This document shows, piece by piece, positions 6,999 to 14,993 of a stretch of 34,286 nt of DNA. Position 1 is the stretch's first letter; each line of letters begins with the position of its first letter. A program made the translations under genes and the position numbers. The stretch is from JBHIET01 sp046760785 (lineage in GTDB: Bacteria; Chloroflexota; Anaerolineae; B4-G1): the NCBI GenBank assembly GCA_046760785.1, contig JBHIET010000032.1:1-34286 (forward strand), read 5' to 3'. Below the pieces are notes generated by a model. It worked only from the letters and a program-made list of their open reading frames with translations, ran no database searches and was not told where the DNA came from.

Positions 6999-8318
6999 AT
7001 GCCCAATTCTGCCCAGGTGGCCGAACTGCTGCGGGCAGGGATCGCCGCCGCCAAGGATGGACGGACGCAGGAAGCGCACCAGGCGCTGCTGCAGGTCACC
7101 GAGCTGGACGAGCGCAACGAGCAGGCCTGGCTGTGGTTAAGCGGGGTCGTCGAGTCACTCGAAGATCGGCGCATCTGCCTGGAGAACGTGCTGGCGATCA
7201 ACCCGGATAACCCCTATGCTCAGGCTGGCCTGCATTGGCTTAACCAACAGGCACCCCCGGCCCCTGCCGCGCAAGACCACTGTCCCCGCTGTCACTCACC
7301 GGTTCCCGAATCTGGTTCGGCGTGTCCCCATTGCGGGCAGGTCCTCATCGTCGCCTGCCCTGCTTGTGGGCAGTACCTTGACGTAGTGGAGATTTCGTGT
7401 CCTGAGTGCGGACAGTTGCTGGGGGATTTTCGGAACGGGGCGCGCTATCACCTCGCGCTGGCGAGAGCGTACAAGGAGCGACAGCAATACCGGCGGGCAG
7501 AAGAGGCCATCGGCTATGCAGAAGCAGAGGCTCCCGATGATCTGCAAGTCCTGCTGAGCGCAGCGGCACTGCACGAGGAGATGGGACACACCGATATGGC
7601 TATCGCCATCTACGAGTCGGCCGTTGAGCATCACCCCGAAAATGCAGCTCCCTACGCTCGGTTGGGGGCGATCCACCGCCGTCGTGCCATGCCCACCGAG
7701 GCGCGCACGATGTACGAACTGGCGGCGGAGCGGGCCGGCGACGACCCGGCGATTCTCTTCGAGCTGACGCAATTGTACGTCGAAGAAGATGGCATGACGC
7801 AACAGGCCCTCCAACTGCTGGAACGAGTCGTCAATCTGGATCAGGAACACGCGCAAGCCCACCTGCTCCTGGGCGACGTGTACCTCGAACAGGGGCAGGT
7901 GCAAAAGGCGATCGAGCAGTACGAATGGGCCTGCGAACTGACCACGCCCGATGCGCTGCTCGGCCAGGAGGCGCGTCGCAAGCTGGTCAAGCTGCGCCCT
8001 CCTCTGCCCAGGCAGGCCCAGGGGTGGGGGACGACGTTGCGCCTGATGACCGGACTGATGGTGATCCCGGCGCTGGCGGCGCTGGTCAACGCCAGGCTCG
8101 TGCCATGGGAGATCGGCCTGGCGGCATGGGGCGCGCTGGTAGCGGCGACCGGGGGCGCTTACCTGTGGGTTTGTGCGAGCGACGTGCCCCGCAACCCCGC
8201 GATGTGCGCCGTCCTCGGGCAGAAAGGCGTGAAGGGGCTGAGGAAGCAGGCCCTGGTAGGCTTGCCGGGCGTGTTGCTGTGGACCGGGGCGCTGGGATTG
8301 ATCTTGCTGAACGTATGA
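6999..8318 (+). CDS. TPR and zinc-ribbon protein with C-terminal membrane anchor
   Basis: A 439-residue protein. The N-terminal 90 residues form TPR-like helical repeats (AGIAAAKDGRTQEAHQALLQ). Two double-cysteine zinc ribbons follow (CPRCHSPVPESGSACPHCG, then CPACGQYLDVVEISCPECG). After these come at least four more TPR units to about residue 330, and then two or three hydrophobic helices before the end. An upstream in-frame TTG at 6993 is rejected because the Shine-Dalgarno GGAGAG would almost touch it. The architecture suggests a membrane-tethered adaptor that binds other proteins. Before a MITE inserted, its stop was 20 bp from the rhomboid start, so the two genes were probably one operon. 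Confidence 0.8.
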   Translation: MPNSAQVAELLRAGIAAAKDGRTQEAHQALLQVTELDERNEQAWLWLSGVVESLEDRRICLENVLAINPDNPYAQAGLHWLNQQAPPAPAAQDHCPRCHSPVPESGSACPHCGQVLIVACPACGQYLDVVEISCPECGQLLGDFRNGARYHLALARAYKERQQYRRAEEAIGYAEAEAPDDLQVLLSAAALHEEMGHTDMAIAIYESAVEHHPENAAPYARLGAIHRRRAMPTEARTMYELAAERAGDDPAILFELTQLYVEEDGMTQQALQLLERVVNLDQEHAQAHLLLGDVYLEQGQVQKAIEQYEWACELTTPDALLGQEARRKLVKLRPPLPRQAQGWGTTLRLMTGLMVIPALAALVNARLVPWEIGLAAWGALVAATGGAYLWVCASDVPRNPAMCAVLGQKGVKGLRKQALVGLPGVLLWTGALGLILLNV

Positions 8319-8535
8319 GGGAGATAGGGCAATCGCATTTTCTTTACGACGCTCTCCGCCCACGTCCGTTCGGCTGAGGGCTTCGACCGAGCTCAGCCGA
8401 GGGCCTCACGACGAAGCCTCGGGGGCGGCACAGGCAGAAAGTCCCGTCATAGGATACTGCGTTCACGCTATGAGACGCCTCCGGGACGGAGGCTTTGAGC
8501 ACAAGAAAAGAATGCGATTGCCCTGGTGAGGGAGA
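8316..8535. mobile_element. 202-bp MITE, copy 1, with 9-bp target duplication
   Basis: The element (8325-8526) has imperfect inverted ends built on AGGGCAATCGCATT and is flanked by the direct repeat TGAGGGAGA at 8316-8324 and 8527-8535. Its 199-bp core (8326-8524) is identical to 31904-32102. The interior contains palindromes (GCCTCCGGGACGGAGGC and one around CGGCTGAG). The left repeat carries the TGA stop of the TPR gene; the right repeat carries the Shine-Dalgarno of the rhomboid gene. It encodes no protein. Confidence 0.9.
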
Positions 8536-8538
8536 CAG

Positions 8539-9327
8539 ATGGCCTTGATGATCCTGTTCCTGATGCTCAACTACCTGCTTTCGCTCGTCTTCCTGCTCCC
8601 GATTAAGGATGGTAGGCCGTACCAAAGTTTCCCCTTTATGACGGTGGGGCTTGTGCTGCTCAACACGGTCGTGCACGTATGCGTCTACTACTTGCTGCCG
8701 CAGTGGATTGGCGAAGACGCCTTGACGAATCTGCTGTTCCAGATGATGCTCGTGCCGGACGACATTCTCAAGGGCGAGGGGCTGGGAGCACTGAGCATGA
8801 TCACGGCCGCGTTCTTGCACGCTAACTGGTCACACCTGATAGGAAATATGCTCTTTTTATTTTTCTTCGGGCGGAAGCTGGAGGACGTGCTAGGGCCGGC
8901 CAAGTTCGGGCTTTTCTACTTGGCGTGTGTATTTGTATCGGGCACAGGCAGCGTTTTGGGACGGGCCGCGCTGCCTCTGACCAAAGGGGTGATACCGGGC
9001 CTGGGGGCGAGTGGGGCGGTTATGGGCGTCGTGGCGGCCTACCTGTTCCTGTACCACGACCAGCGCATCCGCACGCTGGTGATGCTCGCCATCATCCCCA
9101 TCCCTTTCACGTTGCGCATGCCGGCCTGGGTGTTTATTCTCTACACCGTGACCCGCGACATCCTCAGCGGATGGCTGGAACAGCAGTTTCAGGCACAAGG
9201 ATACCTGTACAGCCTTGTGGACTCGTTCGCTCACCTGGGCGGGGTAATGGCCGGATTGGGCTGCCTCTATTTCTTTTTGCCCTCCGAGATGCTGTACTAT
9301 CGCCACCGAGGTGAAAGAGTCCAGTAG
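8539..9327 (+). CDS. rhomboid-family intramembrane serine protease
   Basis: Rhomboids cut transmembrane proteins inside the bilayer. This 262-residue protein has six or seven hydrophobic segments, the HxxWSHLIGN motif (HANWSHLIGN) in the second helix, the catalytic serine in GLGASGAVMG and the catalytic histidine in SFAHLGGVMAG, so the Ser-His dyad is complete. FFFGRKLEDVLG and FYLACVFVSG also fit the fold. The Shine-Dalgarno GAGGGAGA is the duplicated target sequence of the MITE just upstream. The substrate is unknown; the TPR protein upstream may be a functional partner. Confidence 0.9.
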   Translation: MALMILFLMLNYLLSLVFLLPIKDGRPYQSFPFMTVGLVLLNTVVHVCVYYLLPQWIGEDALTNLLFQMMLVPDDILKGEGLGALSMITAAFLHANWSHLIGNMLFLFFFGRKLEDVLGPAKFGLFYLACVFVSGTGSVLGRAALPLTKGVIPGLGASGAVMGVVAAYLFLYHDQRIRTLVMLAIIPIPFTLRMPAWVFILYTVTRDILSGWLEQQFQAQGYLYSLVDSFAHLGGVMAGLGCLYFFLPSEMLYYRHRGERVQ

Positions 9328-9355
9328 TCAGTCGAATTTAAGGAGATCAAATCAG

Positions 9356-11488
9356 ATGAAAGACTATCGCATTCACGAGCACCCCATCCTCCCGATCGAG
9401 GAACGATTGGGGTTCGAGTTCACCTGGCAAGGTCAGGAGATAGAGGCCCGCGAAGGGGAGACGATCGCTGCGGCTCTCTTCGCCAACGGGGTGCGCATCT
9501 TCGGCCATCACCATAAGGACGGCGCACCCCAGGGCATCTTCTGTGCCAACGGCCAGTGCGCCCAGTGCCTCGTGATTGCCGACGGCCTTACGGTCAAGGC
9601 CTGCATGACGCCCGTGCAGCCGGGGATGCATGTCTCACCACTGGATGGGAAACCTGCCCTGCCCGACGTGCATACCGTGCCCGCGATGCAGCCAGTCGAG
9701 ACCATTGAGGTGGAATGTCTGATCATCGGTGGTGGGCCAGCGGGGCTTTCGGCCGCCATCGAGCTGGGCCAGGCCGGCGTGCGCACGCTCATCGTGGACG
9801 ACAAGCACCGGCTGGGCGGTAAACTAGTCCTCCAGACCCACAAGTTCTTCGGCTCGATTGACACCTGCTACGCCGGAACCCGGGGCACCGACATCGCCAC
9901 GAAACTGGAACATGAGGTGCGCCAGTTCGAGAACGTCCAGGTGTGGCTCAACACGACCGCTCTGTCCGTCTTCTCCGACCGGAGGGCGGGAGTCCTGCGG
10001 GAGGGACACTACATCGTTGTCCAGCCCCACGTCCTGCTGGTGGCTACCGGCGCGCGAGAGAAGTCGCTGGCCTTCAAGGGCAACACGCTGCCGGGGGTCT
10101 ACGGCGCGGGCGCCTTCCAGACGTTGGCCAATCGCGATTTGGTGCGGCCCACGGAGCGGTTGTTCATCGTGGGCGGGGGGAACGTAGGCCTGATCGCAGG
10201 CTACCACGCCCTCCAGGCCGGCATCCGGGTCGTCGGCCTGTGCGAGGCGCTGCCGGAGTGCTCCGGCTACAAGGTGCACAAAGACAAGCTGGCCCGTATG
10301 GGGGTCCCCATTTACGTCTCCCACACCGTCCTCAGCGCCAATGGGGAGCAGGAGGTGGAGTCGGTGACCATCGCCCAGATTGACGAGACCTGGCGGCCCA
10401 TCTCAGGCACGGAAAAGACCTTCGTCTGCGATACGGTACTGGTCGCGGTCGGGCTGGACCCAGTGGACGAGTTTGTCCACAAAGCACGGGAGTTCGGCCT
10501 GCCGGTCTACGTGGCAGGGGACGCGGAGGAGATCGCCGAGGCGTCGGCGGCGATGTTCACCGGCCGCATCCGGGGGTTGGAGATCGCCAAGTTCCTGGGG
10601 CGGGACGTGGGCGAGGTGCCGCCGGAGTGGCATCGCACCGCCGAGATTCTCAAGTCCCGTCCGGGCGCTGTCGTCACCGAGGACATCCCCGCAGTGGAGG
10701 AAGGGGTCTTTCCGGTGCTTCACTGCGCCCAGGAGATTCCCTGCAACCCCTGCACTTCGGTCTGCCCTCAAGGCTGCATCGTGATGGAGGGGGAGGACAT
10801 CCGGGCGCTGCCGGAGTATGAGGGGGAGGGCTGTACAGGTTGCATGCAATGCGTCGCGGTCTGTCCCGGCCTGGCAATCACGCTGGTGGATTACCGTAAG
10901 GGGGCCGAGTATCCCATGGTGACGATCCCCTACGAGTTCCCGCCAGAAACGATCCACGAGGGAGACGTGGTGACAGTGCTGGATACGGAGGGGGCGGTGC
11001 TGGGCAATGTGGAAGTGGTTAAGGTGCGGGCGCCCAAGTTCGCCGACCGGGCGCTACTGGTGCAGGTGAAGGCTCCCCGTGAGATCGCCAAGACCATCGC
11101 AGGCATCCGTGTGCAGGAGCCGGCGGTGACGGAGCCGCTGGCGCGGTACGTGGAGTGGATGGCCAACGACGAGATCATCTGCCGCTGCGAGCGGGTGACG
11201 GCGGGGGAGATTCGCGCGCTCATCCGGGCCGGTGTCCGGGATATGAATCACATCAAGGGCGTGACGCGGGCCGGGATGGGGGCCTGCGGTGGCAAGACCT
11301 GCTCCAACCTGATCAAGCGGCTGTTCCGCGAGGAGGGGGTTCCGCTGGAGCAGGTGACCGAGAGCACCCGGCGACCACTGTTCGTCGAGGTGCCGTTGGG
11401 AGCCTTTGCCGGCATCGTCGCCGGGGAGGGGCTGGCGGAGGAGGCCCCGGTGGTTCACGCGACGGACGTGCACGAGGGAGGGATGTAG
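9356..11488 (+). CDS. FAD-dependent oxidoreductase with plant-type 2Fe-2S, two 4Fe-4S and BFD-like 2Fe-2S sites
   Basis: A 710-residue flavoenzyme related to the alpha subunits of sarcosine/opine/proline-type dehydrogenases. The order is: a [2Fe-2S] ferredoxin fold with C63, C68, C71 and C83; an FAD-binding fold starting GGGPAGLSAA at 125; a second nucleotide-binding loop IVGGGNVGLIAG at about 271; a bacterial-ferredoxin insert with C463, C466, C470, C474 and C493, C496, C499, C503; and a BFD-like [2Fe-2S] domain with C609, C611, C644 and C649. An in-frame ATG at 9311 is rejected in favour of 9356, which has AAGGAG 10 nt upstream. Heterotetrameric relatives need a second flavin subunit (a glycine-oxidase-like protein); none is adjacent. 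The substrate is probably an amine or amino acid, by family only. The next gene, an Amt-like protein, overlaps its stop by one base. Confidence 0.85.
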   Translation: MKDYRIHEHPILPIEERLGFEFTWQGQEIEAREGETIAAALFANGVRIFGHHHKDGAPQGIFCANGQCAQCLVIADGLTVKACMTPVQPGMHVSPLDGKPALPDVHTVPAMQPVETIEVECLIIGGGPAGLSAAIELGQAGVRTLIVDDKHRLGGKLVLQTHKFFGSIDTCYAGTRGTDIATKLEHEVRQFENVQVWLNTTALSVFSDRRAGVLREGHYIVVQPHVLLVATGAREKSLAFKGNTLPGVYGAGAFQTLANRDLVRPTERLFIVGGGNVGLIAGYHALQAGIRVVGLCEALPECSGYKVHKDKLARMGVPIYVSHTVLSANGEQEVESVTIAQIDETWRPISGTEKTFVCDTVLVAVGLDPVDEFVHKAREFGLPVYVAGDAEEIAEASAAMFTGRIRGLEIAKFLGRDVGEVPPEWHRTAEILKSRPGAVVTEDIPAVEEGVFPVLHCAQEIPCNPCTSVCPQGCIVMEGEDIRALPEYEGEGCTGCMQCVAVCPGLAITLVDYRKGAEYPMVTIPYEFPPETIHEGDVVTVLDTEGAVLGNVEVVKVRAPKFADRALLVQVKAPREIAKTIAGIRVQEPAVTEPLARYVEWMANDEIICRCERVTAGEIRALIRAGVRDMNHIKGVTRAGMGACGGKTCSNLIKRLFREEGVPLEQVTESTRRPLFVEVPLGAFAGIVAGEGLAEEAPVVHATDVHEGGM

Positions 11489-12822
11489 TGGCGACGATGA
11501 CACTCGAAACCTGGCTTCCTGCATTATTGGGCTATCTGATCCCGGTGGGTTTGTTCCTCCTGGCCTGGGGAGGGATGGAGCCGCAGCGGGCACGCCGTGC
11601 GGCCACGGTGGGCGCGCTGGCGCTGGCGCTGGCGGCGCTGGGGTACTTTGCGGTGGGCTTCGCCTTCCATCTGGGCGGCGCACAGGTGGTCGCCGACCGA
11701 CGAGAGTTGGACTATCCGGGCCTGGGCGGGCTGGACAGGCTCTACGAGCAAGCGGAGGGATGGGGCCTGATCGGCTTGAGTGGCTTTTTCCTGAGCGGCG
11801 AGGCCGCCACTCCTGAGGCGTTGGCGCTGTTCTTGAACTACCTACCATTGGTGGCAACCCCGGTGTTGCTGGTGGTGCTCAGCCTGAGCGGGCGGGCGCC
11901 CGGCTGGCAAGCCGTCCTGGGTGGGCTGGTGGTGGCGGCACTGCTCTTCCCCTTGGCGGCCTGCTGGGCCTGGGGTGGAGGCTGGCTGGTGAACATCGGA
12001 CGGGTGATCGCGTCACCGCAAGACCCGCAGCATGGCTTTGTTGATTACGCCGGGAGCGGCGTGGTGTACCTGCTGGGCGGGCTGGCCGCGCTGGGTGCGC
12101 TGGTGGGGTTGGGGCAGCGCTTGCCACCCGGCGAGCCAGGGGAGCCTGCGGAAATGCCCCCGGCCCACTTCCCGCTGCTAGCGAACCTGGGCGCACTGCT
12201 GTTCGGCCTGGGCTGGCTGGGCTGGTCGCTGAGCGTGCCTTTCCACGCAGCCGGGGCGGAACTGAACCTGCCACGCATCGCGGTCAACGGGGTACTGGCC
12301 GGGGCGGGGGGGATCCTCGCCTCGCAACTCTACTGCTGGCTCGCGGTGGGCCACGCCGACGCGCTGATGTCGGCGCGGGGAGCGGTGGCCGGGTTCGTTG
12401 CCATCGCGGCGGGCGCGCCGTTCCTGCCGACGTGGGCAGCGCTGACAACCGGCGTGGTAGCCGGGCTGCTGCTGCCGCTGGGCGTCTACCTGGTGGAGCG
12501 GGTGCTGCGGCTGCCCAACGGGACGGCAGCCGTCCCATTGGGCAGCACGGCGGGGCTACTGGGGCTGCTGGTGGTGCCGCTCTTCGCCGACGGGCTGTGG
12601 GGGCAGGGGTGGAACGGCGTGGGATTGGAGGAGTACCGCACCGTGGCCGGGCAGGGCGTGACCGGCTTCTTCCCGGCGGCAGGCTTCATCGGCGACGGCC
12701 CTGGCCAACTGATCGCCCAACTGGCCGGCAGCATTGCCATCGGACTGCTGGCCTTCTTGGTCGGCTGGCTGGTGTTCTTAGGGCTAAACGCCATCTCCCG
12801 GTCGCGGGAGGGATTGGAATAA
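11488..12822 (+). CDS. divergent Amt-like membrane protein lacking both pore histidines
   Basis: A 444-residue protein with about 11 hydrophobic helices. Its middle and C-terminal parts follow the ammonium transporter pattern: FVDYAGSGVVYLLGGLAALGALVG at 184 onward; LLANLGALLFGLGWLGW; NGVLAGAGGILAS; ARGAVAGFVAIAAG; and LGSTAGLLGLLVVPLFADG. In true Amt proteins the paired histidines lie in VVH and HGVxG. Here the first position is Tyr (Y194) and the second about Gly352, so the canonical twin-His site is missing, although the helix-5 Asp (D186) is kept. The GTG start overlaps the upstream TAG by one base and has GGAGG 6 nt before it; an ATG at 11497 is less well placed. Coupling to the flavoenzyme suggests a shared role, perhaps in amine or ammonium handling (inference). 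Confidence 0.7.
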   Translation: MATMTLETWLPALLGYLIPVGLFLLAWGGMEPQRARRAATVGALALALAALGYFAVGFAFHLGGAQVVADRRELDYPGLGGLDRLYEQAEGWGLIGLSGFFLSGEAATPEALALFLNYLPLVATPVLLVVLSLSGRAPGWQAVLGGLVVAALLFPLAACWAWGGGWLVNIGRVIASPQDPQHGFVDYAGSGVVYLLGGLAALGALVGLGQRLPPGEPGEPAEMPPAHFPLLANLGALLFGLGWLGWSLSVPFHAAGAELNLPRIAVNGVLAGAGGILASQLYCWLAVGHADALMSARGAVAGFVAIAAGAPFLPTWAALTTGVVAGLLLPLGVYLVERVLRLPNGTAAVPLGSTAGLLGLLVVPLFADGLWGQGWNGVGLEEYRTVAGQGVTGFFPAAGFIGDGPGQLIAQLAGSIAIGLLAFLVGWLVFLGLNAISRSREGLE

Positions 12823-12829
12823 GTGTGAT

Positions 12830-12862
12830 GCGTAAAACGTAATCCAGCCTCACGTTTCACGC
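12830..12862. terminator. hairpin between convergent genes
   Basis: GCGTAAAACGT (12830-12840) pairs with ACGTTTCACGC (12852-12862) with one mismatch and an 11-nt loop. It lies between the stops of the Amt-like and FemX genes and could end transcription from both sides, though no T-run follows. Confidence 0.4.
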
Positions 12863-13941
12863 CTCCAGTACAACCAACGCATCCCCGCCAGCGCACGGGG
12901 CATCAGGGTGGTATAAAGCCGGTAACCGAACTGTGAGACGGGGAAATCCCAGGCCCCGATGTGTCTCACCAACTCCCCACCGAATCCCTGCTTGAAGCGG
13001 TGCACTCCCCACAACGGGTCCGACTCGTCCAGCACGTCCGGTGCACCCCACATATCGTAGATCACACAGCCCTGTTGCCGCGCCCAGCGCATCGCCTCCC
13101 ACTGCAGCAGATGATTCGGCATCTTTTCGCGGTGAGCGGCGCGGGACGCCCCGTACATGTACCAGGCCCGCCCCGCAAAGTGAAAGATGACGACCATAGC
13201 CACCGGCTCTCCCTCTACCTCGGCGATCAGCGGCTGTGCCAGCCCTGCCTTGATGAAGGAACCCCAAACATCGCGGTAGTAGACCTCCGGACGGATGACG
13301 AAGCCGTCGCGAGCCGCGGTCTCGGCGTACATTTGATACAACAATGGCAGGTCAGTCAGCCGGCCCTGGCGCACCGTCACTCCCTTGCGCGCCGCCAGCC
13401 GCACGTTGTAGCGCCACTTGGGCTTCATCGCCACCAGCAGTTCGTCAGGGCTGCGGCTCAGGTCAATCAAGGTGGTATTGCGGAACTGAATCTGCTCGCG
13501 GGAGGGACGCCACCCCCGACGGTGCAGTGTTTCCACGACCACTTTCCCCTCGGCGGTGTCGACCCACACGTCGGGGTCTATCTTGACGAACAGCGCCCGC
13601 TCATGCCTGGCCACGTCCTCCAAACGACCCAAAATGTGCTCCAGGAGAATGATGTGCCCGTAGTTCAGGGCCGGGCCTTTAGGGACGTACATCACCGCCG
13701 AGGGCCAGTGGCCCAGGCGGCGGGTCAACACCGAAGCGGCTGCGCAGGGTCGCTCACCTTCCGGCTCTAGCCACAGATAGCGGGTTGGTCGCCACCCATA
13801 GCGCAACTTGAACGCGCCCCACTCCCAGGTCTGCAGGACGTGGGCAGTGGGCAAATTGGCCAACGCTGCGTTCCATTGGGCGGGATTCGTGACTCGGGAT
13901 TCGCAGATTCGTGGTGCGCGTTCCGTGTTGCGTGATTTCAT
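12850..13941 (-). CDS. FemX/FemAB-type peptidoglycan bridge aminoacyltransferase, second copy
   Basis: A 363-residue member of the FemAB (double GNAT-fold) family, whose known members transfer amino acids from aminoacyl-tRNA to lipid II stem peptides. Family features: HVLQTWEWGAFK, VPKGPALNY, MKPKWRYNVRLAARKGVTV, HREKMPNHLLQWEAMRWA, YDMWGAPD and WGVHRFKQGFGGELV. It shares several of these blocks with the upstream copy, so the pair arose by duplication. The ATG at 13941 overlaps the upstream gene's stop by 4 bp (ATGA). The first 15 residues are encoded by low-complexity DNA resembling intergenic filler (CGAATC-type repeats), and recognisable family sequence starts only at VTNPAQW. The amino acid transferred is unknown. 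Confidence 0.85.
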   Translation of the reverse strand: MKSRNTERAPRICESRVTNPAQWNAALANLPTAHVLQTWEWGAFKLRYGWRPTRYLWLEPEGERPCAAASVLTRRLGHWPSAVMYVPKGPALNYGHIILLEHILGRLEDVARHERALFVKIDPDVWVDTAEGKVVVETLHRRGWRPSREQIQFRNTTLIDLSRSPDELLVAMKPKWRYNVRLAARKGVTVRQGRLTDLPLLYQMYAETAARDGFVIRPEVYYRDVWGSFIKAGLAQPLIAEVEGEPVAMVVIFHFAGRAWYMYGASRAAHREKMPNHLLQWEAMRWARQQGCVIYDMWGAPDVLDESDPLWGVHRFKQGFGGELVRHIGAWDFPVSQFGYRLYTTLMPRALAGMRWLYWRRET

Positions 13942-14993
13942 CTTCGACGCCAGACATTCCGTATAGAGTATCCAATACCCAACATCCAGTACCGCAGCGG
14001 CGCATAGACCCGATCCCACGCGCCCACGCTGCGCACCAGCCGCCCGCCGAAGCCCCGCTTGAAGCGGTACACTCCCCACAGCCCATCCCGTCGCTGCGTG
14101 AACTCCGCCTCCAACTTCTGCTCATCCTCGTCGGGGACACCCCACAGGTCGTAGGTGGTACAACCCAGCGACTTGGCCCAACGCATCGCCTCCCATTGGA
14201 GCAGATAAGTGGGCATCTTCTCGCGGTGGGCGTTGCTCGAGGCACCGTAGAAGTACCAGGCCCTCGGCGGGAGCGCGAAGACTACCAGCGCTGCCACTGG
14301 CTCTCCCTCCACCTGGGCCAGCAGCAGCCGCGCCCACCCCCGGGGCACAAACAGCCGGTAGGCTGCCTCGTAGTAGATTGGAGAGTGAACGCCGAAGCGG
14401 TCCCGCGCAGCGGTAGCGGCCATCAGCGCATGGAAGGCCGGCAGGTCGGCCTCACTGGCCTTCCGCACCGTCACTCCCTTGCGGGCCGCCAGCCGCACGT
14501 TGTAGCGCGTCTTCGGCTTCATCGCCGCCAGGATCGTGTCCTCATCGGGGGAAATATCCACCACGAGCGTGCGGCAGGGCTGGATGCTGCTGAAGGGGTC
14601 AGGACGAAAACCCAGCCCGCGCAGCCGCTCGCGGTGGGGGTGCTCGTCGGGCAGGTCAGGCTCGATGGTGAGCGCGATGGCTCCCTGCGACCGGGCGGCG
14701 CGGTCGAGTGCCGCCAATAGAACTCGCATCTGTTCCTCATCGCACCAATCTACCAGCGGCCCCTTGGGAACGTAGGCCAGGCAGCCCATCCCGGCCGGCA
14801 AGCGCCGGTAGAGTACCTGCGCCCCGGCTACCAGTCCACCATCGCGCGCCAGTCCCACCCGCTCGCCGGTCCACCCAAACCGGGCTTTGAGCGCACCCCA
14901 CGCGCTGGTCTGGAGGACATGGGCATCGGGATGTCCCACGACGAAGCGGTCCCAGTCGCCGGGTGTGACGCGGAGAACGGGGGTCAGTGTCAC
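13938..14993 (-). CDS. FemX/FemAB-type peptidoglycan bridge aminoacyltransferase, first copy
   Basis: A 351-residue paralogue of the next gene, with the same hallmarks: HVLQTSAWGALKARFGW, VPKGPLVDW, MKPKTRYNVRLAARKGVTV, HREKMPTYLLQWEAMRWA, YDLWGVPDEDEQK and WGVYRFKRGFGGRLV. The preferred start is GTG at 14993, which overlaps the methyltransferase stop by 4 bp (GTGA). The frame stays open far upstream only because it shadows that gene. The last residues (YWMLGIGYSIRNVW) come from repetitive DNA of the type seen between genes. Two copies suggest sequential addition of two bridge residues, as FemA/FemB do in staphylococci; that is an analogy. Confidence 0.86.
   Translation of the reverse strand: MTLTPVLRVTPGDWDRFVVGHPDAHVLQTSAWGALKARFGWTGERVGLARDGGLVAGAQVLYRRLPAGMGCLAYVPKGPLVDWCDEEQMRVLLAALDRAARSQGAIALTIEPDLPDEHPHRERLRGLGFRPDPFSSIQPCRTLVVDISPDEDTILAAMKPKTRYNVRLAARKGVTVRKASEADLPAFHALMAATAARDRFGVHSPIYYEAAYRLFVPRGWARLLLAQVEGEPVAALVVFALPPRAWYFYGASSNAHREKMPTYLLQWEAMRWAKSLGCTTYDLWGVPDEDEQKLEAEFTQRRDGLWGVYRFKRGFGGRLVRSVGAWDRVYAPLRYWMLGIGYSIRNVWRRR

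Noticed and set aside
7296..8363. 355-codon minus-strand open frame opposite the TPR gene
   Set aside because: The product is Gln/Arg-rich with no motif, and the plus strand clearly encodes TPRs and zinc ribbons.
13911..14720. 269-codon plus-strand frame across the FemX pair
   Set aside because: It is antisense to two well-supported FemX genes, and its product is only His/Arg/Pro-rich.
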